Positions 1 to 5,736 of a stretch of DNA of 5,882 nt are shown here, in pieces. The stretch's first letter is position 1. Every line of letters begins with the position of its first letter. The notes under the pieces are model-generated. The model did no database searches. It saw nothing but the letters and a program-made list of their open reading frames with translations, and was not told where the DNA came from. This stretch comes from Betaproteobacteria bacterium UBA5582 (GTDB taxonomy: Bacteria; Pseudomonadota; Gammaproteobacteria; Burkholderiales; Rhodocyclaceae): the NCBI GenBank assembly GCA_002425245.1, contig DILW01000020.1:1-5882 (forward strand). Reading direction: 5' to 3'. The position numbers and the translations under genes were made by a program.

Positions 1-576
1 GTGCTCGTCGGCGAAATGCGGGATCGCCCGCGGCGCCAGCAGGTTGCGCCGGCGGAACAGCGCCAGTTGCTTGACCAGCCGGCGATAGACGTCGATCAGT
101 GCGGCGTTGCCGGTCATGTCGACGATGCGGTCGTGAAAGGCAAGGTTGAGCGCGTGGAAGGCATCAACGTCGTTGGCGCCGGCCGCCCGCTGCATGCCGG
201 CGGCGAACTCGCGCAGCACCGCCAGTTGCGCCGGCGTCACGCGTTCGGCGAGCAGGCGCCCGGCGGTAGCGTCGAGGCCGGCGCGCACCTCGTAGATGTC
301 GGCGGCCTCGGCCAGCTCGATCTCGCGGACGAAGGCGCCGCGGTTCTTCTCCTGGCGGATCAGGCCGCTTTCCTCGAGGGTGCGGAAGGCTTCGCGCAGC
401 GGCCCGCGCGACACGCCGAGGCGTTCGGCCAGCGCCACTTCGTTGAGCTTGCTGCCCGGCGGCAGTTCGCCGGCGAGGATCATCTTCTCCAGCGCCTCGC
501 CGACCAGGCGGGTCAGGGAGTTGCGCTGGACCAGCGCGAGCACGCTGTCGACAGGGGCGGAGGCGGTATCGGACAT
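1..576 (-). CDS. phnR: GntR-family (FCD/FadR subfamily) regulator of phosphonate utilisation, 3' end cut by window edge
   Basis: This is a DNA-binding regulator, probably the ligand-responsive switch of the adjacent AEP operon. 192 codons are visible and the C-terminus lies beyond the left edge. Residues about 21-85 form the GntR winged helix-turn-helix, with the recognisable stretches GELPPGSKLNE, LAERLGVSRGPLREAF and EESGLIRQEKNRGAFV. From about residue 86 an all-helical FCD effector domain follows, with EVRAGLDATA, then NLAFHDRIV (His148 as candidate metal or effector ligand, Asn144 where many relatives have Asp) and HFADEH near the edge (His192). The family resembles the GntR regulators found beside phosphonate genes (TIGR03338-like); that is from memory of the family. 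I chose ATG at 576. An in-frame ATG at 615 would add 13 residues (MNYNPAFDYRPTA), but those codons are AT-rich and unlike the rest of the gene. Neither start has a clear Shine-Dalgarno. The gene is divergent from the transporter operon and a palindromic operator lies just upstream. Confidence 0.9.
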   Translation of the reverse strand, partial: MSDTASAPVDSVLALVQRNSLTRLVGEALEKMILAGELPPGSKLNEVALAERLGVSRGPLREAFRTLEESGLIRQEKNRGAFVREIELAEAADIYEVRAGLDATAGRLLAERVTPAQLAVLREFAAGMQRAAGANDVDAFHALNLAFHDRIVDMTGNAALIDVYRRLVKQLALFRRRNLLAPRAIPHFADEH

Positions 577-618
577 GGCCGTCGGGCGGTAATCGAAAGC
601 TGGATTGTAATTCATCTT

Positions 619-647
619 TTGTTTGTAGATTGTCAACAATCTGCAAT
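619..647 (+). promoter_or_regulatory. Weak candidate sigma70-type promoter for the transport operon
   Basis: TTGTTT (619-624) and TGCAAT (642-647) are separated by 17 bp, each matching 4 of 6 consensus bases, in the AT-rich stretch of the intergenic region. If used, transcription would start near 654, and the operator at 623-646 would lie inside the promoter, the expected geometry for repression. The leader would be about 100 nt and would contain the dyad at 680-709. The match is poor and other start sites are possible; this is only the best candidate visible. Confidence 0.25.
623..646. promoter_or_regulatory. Palindromic operator, probable GntR/FCD regulator binding site
   Basis: The core 627-642 is a perfect inverted repeat, AGATTGT and ACAATCT separated by CA. 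Beyond one mismatched pair the symmetry continues outward (TTG at 623-625 against CAA at 644-646), so 10 of 11 positions per arm match. The centre TTGTCAACAA fits the GT...AC style of FadR-subfamily operators. It lies in the only AT-rich part of the divergent region, 8 bp upstream of the alternative regulator start at 615 and about 106 bp upstream of the binding-protein gene. It is therefore well placed for autoregulation and for repression of the rightward operon. That the neighbouring GntR protein is the one that binds here is inference from proximity and motif style. Confidence 0.7.
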
Positions 648-669
648 AAACCGTCACTAAGATGGACCC

Positions 670-703
670 AGTCTAGTGCGCCGGGATGTCAGTTCGATGA
701 CAG
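670..703 (-). promoter_or_regulatory. Candidate Pho box (PhoB site) with -10 element, directed at the regulator gene
   Basis: The minus strand of 686-703 reads CTGTCAT-CGAA-CTGACAT. Compared with the Pho box, two CTGTCAT repeats spaced by 4 bp, the first repeat matches 7/7 and the second 6/7. Exactly 10 nt further on the minus strand is TAGACT (675-670), 4/6 to the -10 consensus; 10 nt is the spacing seen in classical PhoB-activated promoters such as E. coli phoA. Transcription would begin near 663 and run into the GntR gene, passing through the operator. Read on the plus strand, the repeats match worse (9/14) and there is no -10 at the right distance. The sequence match is direct observation; PhoB binding and phosphate control are inference. 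Confidence 0.6.
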
Positions 704-709
704 CCCGGC
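680..709. repeat. Imperfect inverted repeat in the leader, overlapping the candidate Pho box
   Basis: GCCGGG (680-685) pairs with CCCGGC (704-709), and TGTCA (687-691) pairs with TGACA (698-702). One A/G mismatch (686/703) separates the two blocks, and the loop is GTTCGA. This gives 11 of 12 paired positions. It could form an RNA hairpin in the 5' leader of the binding-protein mRNA, ending about 43 nt before its start codon, or be a second protein-binding dyad. No T-tract follows, so it is not a standard intrinsic terminator. It shares its central 18 bp with the Pho-box match, and the two readings are not exclusive. Confidence 0.5.
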
Positions 710-751
710 CCGCAGCAAACAGCCCGTCATCCACTCCCGGAGGAAATCCGC

Positions 752-1783
752 ATGCAGCTCAAGCATCTCATCCGCAGCCTCGCCGTCGCCGGCCTGGCGC
801 TCGCCGCCATCGTCCCGGCGCACGCCGAGAAGACCGTCCTCAACGTGTACACCGCGCTGGAAACCGACCAGTTGAAGGCCTACCAGCAATCCTTCAACAA
901 GTCCTATCCGGACATCGAGATCAAGTGGACGCGCGATTCGACTGGCATCATCACCGCCAAGCTGCTGGCCGAGAAGGCGAAGCCGGTGGCCGACGTGATC
1001 ATGGGCGTCGCCGCTTCCAGCATGGTCGTTTTCGACCGCGAGAAGATGCTGCAACCCTACGCCCCGGCCAATCTGAAGGCGCTCAACCCGCGCTTCCGCT
1101 CGGCCGGCGCGACGCCGACCTGGGTCGGCATGGACGTCTGGGGCGCGGCGATCTGCTACAACGTCGCCGAGATGCAGAAGCAGGGCCTGCCCCGCATCGA
1201 AAGCTGGAAGGACCTGCTGAAGCCGGAATTCAAGGGCAAGATCGTCATGCCCAACCCGAATTCCTCGGGCACCGGCTTCCTCGACGTTACCGCCTGGCTG
1301 CAGATGTTCGGCGAGAAGGGCGGCTGGGACTACATGGACAAGCTGCACGAGAACATCGCCGTGTATACCCATTCCGGTTCCAAGCCCTGCGTGATGGCCG
1401 GCGCCGGTGAATTCCCGGTCGGCATCGCCTTCGAATACCGGGCCAACGTCGTGCGCAGCAAGGGTGCGCCGATCGACATCATCTTCCCCAAGGAAGGCCT
1501 GGGCTGGGACATGGAAGCGATCGCCATCGTCAATGGCACGGCCAAGCTGGAGGCAGCGAGGAAACTGGCCGACTGGGCGACCACCCGCGAAGCCAACGAA
1601 CTGTACGCGAAGAACTTCGCCGTCGTCGCCATGCCCGGCATCGCCACCCGCCTGAAGTACGTGCCTAACGACTACGAGCAGCGTCTGGTGAAAAACGACT
1701 TCCAGTGGATGGCCAAGAACCGCGACGCCATCCTGGCCGAATGGCAGAAGCGCTATTCGACCAAGTCGGAAGCGAAGAAGTAA
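752..1783 (+). CDS. phnS2: Periplasmic 2-aminoethylphosphonate-binding protein of an ABC transporter
   Basis: This is the secreted solute receptor that captures AEP in the periplasm and delivers it to the membrane complex encoded by the next two genes. It is 343 aa, normal length for type-2 binding proteins related to ferric-ion and polyamine receptors. Residues 1-25 are a Sec signal peptide: LKHLIR, a hydrophobic Ala/Leu core, and an AHA cleavage site before Glu26. The mature protein opens with LNVYTALETDQLKAY, followed by WTRDSTGIITAKLLAE (59-74), MPNPNSSGTGFLDVTAWL (166-183) and THSGSKPC (206-213). This pattern is typical of the phosphonate-associated PhnS2/AepX-like group (TIGR03261-like). 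The hydroxyl-rich DSTG, NSSGTG and HSGS loops are likely ligand contacts (inference). A strong GGAGG at 739-743 precedes the ATG by 8 nt. It is first in the operon. Substrate is assigned from family resemblance and linkage to phnW. Confidence 0.9.
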   Translation: MQLKHLIRSLAVAGLALAAIVPAHAEKTVLNVYTALETDQLKAYQQSFNKSYPDIEIKWTRDSTGIITAKLLAEKAKPVADVIMGVAASSMVVFDREKMLQPYAPANLKALNPRFRSAGATPTWVGMDVWGAAICYNVAEMQKQGLPRIESWKDLLKPEFKGKIVMPNPNSSGTGFLDVTAWLQMFGEKGGWDYMDKLHENIAVYTHSGSKPCVMAGAGEFPVGIAFEYRANVVRSKGAPIDIIFPKEGLGWDMEAIAIVNGTAKLEAARKLADWATTREANELYAKNFAVVAMPGIATRLKYVPNDYEQRLVKNDFQWMAKNRDAILAEWQKRYSTKSEAKK

Positions 1784-1794
1784 TTCCCGCCCCC

Positions 1795-1818
1795 GCCGCC
1801 CGCCGTCTGGCGGGCGGC
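1795..1818 (+). repeat. Perfect 10-bp GC hairpin between binding-protein and ATPase genes
   Basis: GCCGCCCGCC (1795-1804) and GGCGGGCGGC (1809-1818) are exact complements around a GTCT loop, starting 12 nt after the stop codon of the binding-protein gene. It is followed by TTCACC, not a T-tract, so efficient intrinsic termination is unlikely. Position and strength suggest an mRNA 3'-protecting structure or a partial attenuator that leaves more binding-protein message than transporter message, as known for other ABC operons. The role is inference; the structure is read directly. Confidence 0.7.
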
Positions 1819-1842
1819 TTCACCGTTGACCGCGAGCTGCCC

Positions 1843-2910
1843 ATGGCCCACCTGGAAATCACTCAACTGAGCAAGCGCTACGGCGCCTTCGTCGCCCTCG
1901 ACGGCATCGAACTGGCCGTCGACGAGGGCGAGTTCCTGGTTCTGCTCGGTCCCTCGGGCTGCGGCAAGACCACGCTGTTGCGCGCCATCGCCGGTCTCGA
2001 TCGGCAGGACGAAGGGCGCATCGTCCATGCCGGCCGCGACATTTCGCGCTTGCCGCCGGGGCAACGCGACTACGGCATCGTTTTCCAGTCCTACGCGCTG
2101 TTTCCCAATCTCAGCGTCGCCGACAATGTCGCCTACGGACTGCAGCACGGACGCAGCGACCGTCGCCTGATCCGGCAGCGGGTCGAGGAAATGCTCGAAC
2201 TGGTCGGCCTGCCGGGCACCCAGGCCAAGTATCCGGCGCAGTTGTCCGGTGGCCAGCAGCAGCGCATCGCCCTGGCCCGGGCGCTGGCGACGGCGCCCGA
2301 CCTGCTGCTGCTCGACGAACCGCTGTCGGCGCTCGACGCCATCGAGCGGGTCCGCCTGCGCGGTGAAATCCGCGCCCTGCAGACCCGTCTCGGGGTGACC
2401 ACGATCATGGTCACGCACGACCAGGAAGAGGCCCTGGCCATGGCCGACCGCATCGTCGTCATGCAGCGCGGGCGCATCCAGCAGATTGGCGCGCCGCGCG
2501 ACATCTACCGTCAGCCCGGCAACGATTTCGTCGCCGATTTCATCGGCCGCGGCAACCTGCTCGTTGCCGAACGCGTCGGGCCGCACCACGCCCGCAGCGG
2601 CGACCTGCTGCTGCGTACCGGCGCCGAGTTGCCGGCCGCATCGACCGCCCGTTTCTACGTCCGCCCCGAGGACATCCGCCTGCACGATACCCTCGACCAG
2701 GGCGAGAACACTTTCTACGGCCATGTGCTCAAGTGCGAGTTTCTCGGCCCGTATTCGCTGGTCACGCTGCGCGCGCCCACCGCCGACGGCCGGCCGCTGG
2801 TCGCCCAGTTTTCCAGCAACTACCTGTGCGGCCGCGAAATCCGCCCGGGGGCGCTGCTCCGCCTGGGGATCCCGGCCGAGCACCTGCAAGCCTTGCCGGA
2901 GGCAGCATGA
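1843..2910 (+). CDS. phnT2: ABC transporter ATP-binding protein for 2-aminoethylphosphonate
   Basis: This is the cytoplasmic ATPase subunit that powers import through the permease encoded next. It is 355 aa. All nucleotide-binding motifs are intact: Walker A GPSGCGKTT (36-44), Q-loop Gln82 in VFQSYALFPN, signature LSGGQQQR (134-141), Walker B LLLLDEP (154-160), D-loop SALD (162-165) and the switch His192 in VTHDQEEA. After the ATPase domain, which ends at about residue 240, there is a C-terminal TOBE-like beta domain (about 270-350, including FYVRPEDIRL and CEFLGPYSLVTL). This places it in the long CysA/PotA/FbpC-type group, and PhnT2-like from context (TIGR03265-like). The ATG at 1843 begins the conserved MAHLEITQLSKRYG; the frame is open further upstream, but that stretch translates the hairpin region. 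Only a weak GAG at 1834-1836 precedes the start. The stop overlaps the permease start (ATGA), indicating translational coupling. Substrate is inferred from neighbours. Confidence 0.93.
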   Translation: MAHLEITQLSKRYGAFVALDGIELAVDEGEFLVLLGPSGCGKTTLLRAIAGLDRQDEGRIVHAGRDISRLPPGQRDYGIVFQSYALFPNLSVADNVAYGLQHGRSDRRLIRQRVEEMLELVGLPGTQAKYPAQLSGGQQQRIALARALATAPDLLLLDEPLSALDAIERVRLRGEIRALQTRLGVTTIMVTHDQEEALAMADRIVVMQRGRIQQIGAPRDIYRQPGNDFVADFIGRGNLLVAERVGPHHARSGDLLLRTGAELPAASTARFYVRPEDIRLHDTLDQGENTFYGHVLKCEFLGPYSLVTLRAPTADGRPLVAQFSSNYLCGREIRPGALLRLGIPAEHLQALPEAA

Positions 2911-4595
2911 TCCTCAGCCTGCCGCTGCGCTGGTGCGCCGACGGCGAGCGTCTGCCCGGTCGTCTGCTGCTTGTCGCTGCCGCGGCACTCGCCTTGTTCC
3001 TGGTGCTGCCGCTGCTGGCCCTGCTGATCGGCAGCGTGCGCGATGACGAAGGCGCTTTCAGCCTGCTCCGCTTTGCCGAATTCGCCGCCACCCCGGGAAT
3101 GGCGACGGCGGCCTGGAACACGCTGTGGGTGGCGGCGCTGGTGACGGCGCTCACGGTCCCGCTGGCTTTCCTTTACGCCTACGCCATCCAGCGCGCCTGC
3201 CTGCCGCTGCGCGGCCTGTGGCGGCTGATCGGCCTGTCGGCATTGCTCGGGCCGTCGCTGGTCGGGGCGATTGCCTTCATCCAGTGGTTCGGCACCCAGG
3301 GTGTGCTCAAGGCCTGGCTGGGCGGCGCCTCGGTGTATGGGCCGGTCGGCATCGTCATGGCCACGGTCTACGCGGCCTTTCCGCACGCCCTGATGATCCT
3401 CGTCGTCGCCCTGGCCACCGCCGACGGCCGTCTCTACGAAGCCGCCGACGCGCTCGGCGCCTCGCGCTGGCGGCGTTTCCGCACGGTGACGCTGCCGGCC
3501 GCCAAGTACGGGCTGATCAGCGCCGCGTTGGTGGTGTTCGCCTATTCGGTCAGCGAGTTCGGCATCCCCAAGGTCATCGGCGGCAATTTCCCCGTGCTGG
3601 CGGTCGAGGTCTATGTCCAGGTTGTCGGCCAGCACAATTTCGGCCGCGGCGCCATCGTCGCCCTGCTGCTCCTGCTGCCGGTGCTGTTCGCCTTCGCCAT
3701 CGATACCTGGGTGCAGCGCCGCCAGCAGGCCAGCCTGACCGCCCGCGCCGTGCCTTATCAGCCGCGCCCCGACCGCCGCCGCGACCTGCCCTTGCTGCTC
3801 TACTGCCTGCTGCTGGCGACGGCGATGCTCGGCGTGCTCGGCATGGCGATGTACACCTCGCTGGTCCGCTTCTGGCCGTACAACCTCGAACTGACGCTCG
3901 ACCACTACATCTACGGCCTGGCCGAAGCCGGTGTCCTGGCCGCCTGGCAGAACAGCCTGAAGATCGCCGCGCTGACCGCGCTGATCGGTACGCCGCTGGT
4001 TTTCTTCACCGCCTGGCTGCTCGAACGTACGCCGGCCCGCCCGGCGGCCCTGGCAACAGCGGTGCGGGCGATGGCCGCGCTGCCGATGGGCGTGCCCGGC
4101 CTGGTGCTGGGCATCGGCTACATCCTCTTCTTCAATTCGCCGGATAACCCGCTCAACGGGCTCTATCACACGCTGACCATCATGGTCGTCGCCACCGTCG
4201 TGCATTTCTACACGCCCTGCCACCTGACCGCGGTCACCGCGCTGAAGAGCCTGGACCGCGAATTCGAGGCGGTTTCCGCCTCGCTCAAGGTATCGCGCTT
4301 CGTCACCCTGTGGCGGGTGACGCTGCCGGTCTGCCTGCCGGCGGTGCTGGAAATCGCCCGTTACCTGTTCATCAACGCGATGACCACGGTGTCGGCGCTG
4401 GTCTTCCTTTATTCCAGCGAGACCCTGCCGGCGGCAGTCGCCATCCTCAACCTCGACGAAGCCGGCGAACTCGGCCCGGCGGCGGCGATGGCGACCCTGA
4501 TCGTGCTCACCTCGGCGCTCATCAGTCTCGTCTATTCCCTGCTCACCCACCTGCTGCTGCGCCGCCACCAGGCCTGGCGCAATTTCCAGCGCTGA
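2907..4595 (+). CDS. phnU2: ABC transporter permease with two fused membrane domains, for 2-aminoethylphosphonate
   Basis: This inner-membrane channel subunit is 562 aa, about twice a single permease, and consists of two tandem BPD_transp_1 domains, as in FbpB- and ThiP-type permeases. No partner permease is needed. The first half runs from the helix at about 20-42 to about 267, and the second from about 295 to 551. Each half has a coupling loop for the ATPase: YEAADALGASRWRRFRTVTLP (177-197) in the first and FEAVSASLKVSRFVTLWRVTLP (453-474) in the second. The second lacks the usual Gly (Leu460) and has Val in the EAA triplet. A charged linker rich in Arg and Pro (about 269-293) joins the halves. 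The ATG at 2907 overlaps the ATPase stop and has GGAGG at 2898-2902; the open frame upstream lies inside the ATPase gene and is not coding. It resembles the PhnU2 group (TIGR03262-like). Substrate is assigned from the adjacent binding protein and phnW. Confidence 0.92.
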   Translation: MILSLPLRWCADGERLPGRLLLVAAAALALFLVLPLLALLIGSVRDDEGAFSLLRFAEFAATPGMATAAWNTLWVAALVTALTVPLAFLYAYAIQRACLPLRGLWRLIGLSALLGPSLVGAIAFIQWFGTQGVLKAWLGGASVYGPVGIVMATVYAAFPHALMILVVALATADGRLYEAADALGASRWRRFRTVTLPAAKYGLISAALVVFAYSVSEFGIPKVIGGNFPVLAVEVYVQVVGQHNFGRGAIVALLLLLPVLFAFAIDTWVQRRQQASLTARAVPYQPRPDRRRDLPLLLYCLLLATAMLGVLGMAMYTSLVRFWPYNLELTLDHYIYGLAEAGVLAAWQNSLKIAALTALIGTPLVFFTAWLLERTPARPAALATAVRAMAALPMGVPGLVLGIGYILFFNSPDNPLNGLYHTLTIMVVATVVHFYTPCHLTAVTALKSLDREFEAVSASLKVSRFVTLWRVTLPVCLPAVLEIARYLFINAMTTVSALVFLYSSETLPAAVAILNLDEAGELGPAAAMATLIVLTSALISLVYSLLTHLLLRRHQAWRNFQR

Positions 4596-4617
4596 TCCTT
4601 CCGGAGAAACCACCACC

Positions 4618-5736
4618 ATGTACGCCGTCGACCGCGACCCGCTGCTGCTCACCCCCGGCCCCCTGACCACCTCGCTACGCACCAAACAGGCGATGCTGCA
4701 CGACTGGGGTTCCTGGGACGCCGCCTTCAACCGCATCACCGCCGACGTCTGCCGGCAGCTGGTGGCCATCGCCCACGGCGAGGACAGCCACGTCTGCGTG
4801 CCGCTGCAGGGCTCCGGCACCTTCTCGGTGGAGGCCGCGCTGGGTACCCTGGTGCCGCGCCACGGCAAGGTGCTGGTGCCGAACAACGGCGCCTACTGCG
4901 CGCGCATCCTGAAAATCCTCGGCTACCTCGGGCGCGAGGCCGTCGAACTGCGCTTCGCCGAAGACCAGCCGGCCGACCCGGCGGCGATCGAAGCGGCGCT
5001 CGCCGCCGACCCGGCGATCACCCATGTCGCCCAGGTCCATTGCGAAACCGGCACCGGCATCCTCAACCCGCTCGCCGAGATCGCCGCCGCCGTCGCCCGC
5101 CAGGGGCGCGAACTGATCGTCGACGCGATGAGCTCCTTCGCTGCTCTCGATATCGACCTGCGCACGACGCCGATTGCGGCGCTGATCGCCGCTTCCGGCA
5201 AGTGCCTGGAAGGCGTGCCCGGCATGGGCTTCGTCATCGTCCGCCGCAGCGCGCTGGAAGCAGCCGCCGGCAACTGCCACTCGCTGGCGATGGACCTGCA
5301 CGACCAGTGGATCTACATGCAGAAGACCACGCAGTGGCGCTTCACGCCGCCGACCCACGTCGTCGTCGCGCTGCACGCAGCGCTTGCACAGTACGCCGAG
5401 GAAGGCGGGCTGGCCGCCCGCCAGGCGCGCTATGCCGCCAACTGCGCGGCGCTGGTCGACGGCATGGCCGGGCTCGGTCTCGAGCCCTTCCTGGCGCCCG
5501 AGCACCAGGCGCCGATCATCGTCACCTTCCACGCGCCGGCCAGCCCGAACTACGACTTCAAGGCCTTCTACGCAGCGGTGCGCGACAAGGGCTTCATCCT
5601 TTACCCGGGCAAGCTGACCGAAGTTGAAACCTTCCGTGTCGGCTGCATCGGCGCGCTGACCGTTCAGGATATTGCCAAGGTCGTCGATGCCGTGGCTGCG
5701 ACGCTGCGCGACATGCAAGTTGCGGTAGCTGAATGA
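4618..5736 (+). CDS. phnW: 2-aminoethylphosphonate:pyruvate aminotransferase
   Basis: This cytoplasmic PLP enzyme transfers the amino group of AEP to pyruvate, giving phosphonoacetaldehyde and L-alanine, the first step of AEP catabolism. It is 372 aa, close to known PhnW proteins (about 367), and belongs to class V aminotransferases. Visible landmarks are the N-terminal LLLTPGPLTTS (10-20), the glycine-rich LQGSGTFSVEA (63-73) for cofactor phosphate, IVDAMSSF with Asp169 for the pyridine nitrogen, Lys195 in ASGKCLEGVPGMGF as the Schiff-base lysine, RFTPPTHV (241-248), and Arg340 in ETFRVGCIG, matching the Arg that binds substrate phosphonate in Salmonella PhnW. All expected catalytic residues are present. 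The start is the ATG at 4618, with GGAG at 4603-4606 (an 11-nt gap, somewhat long), 22 nt after the permease stop. The stop overlaps the following gene (ATGA). Its linkage to the transporter is the main evidence that AEP is the imported substrate. Confidence 0.96.
   Translation: MYAVDRDPLLLTPGPLTTSLRTKQAMLHDWGSWDAAFNRITADVCRQLVAIAHGEDSHVCVPLQGSGTFSVEAALGTLVPRHGKVLVPNNGAYCARILKILGYLGREAVELRFAEDQPADPAAIEAALAADPAITHVAQVHCETGTGILNPLAEIAAAVARQGRELIVDAMSSFAALDIDLRTTPIAALIAASGKCLEGVPGMGFVIVRRSALEAAAGNCHSLAMDLHDQWIYMQKTTQWRFTPPTHVVVALHAALAQYAEEGGLAARQARYAANCAALVDGMAGLGLEPFLAPEHQAPIIVTFHAPASPNYDFKAFYAAVRDKGFILYPGKLTEVETFRVGCIGALTVQDIAKVVDAVAATLRDMQVAVAE

Noticed and set aside
453..474. Loss of the conserved Gly in the second EAA loop of the permease (residues 453-474 of that protein) as a sign of decay
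   Set aside because: The loop is otherwise intact, including the terminal LP and flanking helices. Fused permeases of this group often have an asymmetric second loop, so I see no inactivation.
604..636. Minus-strand TTGACA (636-631) and TACAAT (609-604) as a sigma70 promoter for the regulator
   Set aside because: Both hexamers look good but the spacer is 21 bp, well outside the usual 16-18. The TTGACA is part of the operator palindrome and probably arises from it.
1..660. A 219-codon plus-strand open frame over the GntR gene
   Set aside because: It is the complement of a gene with clear winged-helix and FCD motifs. The translation has no domain features, and the GTG at position 1 is just the window edge.
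724..730. CCGTCAT on the plus strand as a second Pho half-site
   Set aside because: It matches one repeat at 6/7, but nothing resembling a second repeat lies 11 bp to either side.
1795..1824. Intrinsic terminator after the binding-protein gene
   Set aside because: The stem is strong, but it is followed by TTCACC rather than a run of T, and the downstream genes clearly belong to the same transport system.
1753..2889. A 378-codon minus-strand open frame opposite the ATPase gene
   Set aside because: The plus strand encodes every ABC ATPase motif; the antisense translation is low-complexity and without motifs.
2820..4886. A 688-codon open frame on the minus strand covering the permease gene and the start of phnW
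   Set aside because: Its translation is rich in Gln, Arg, Gly, His and Asp with no recognisable domain. It lies opposite intact, motif-bearing genes, and long antisense frames are expected in GC-rich DNA with G/C at third positions.
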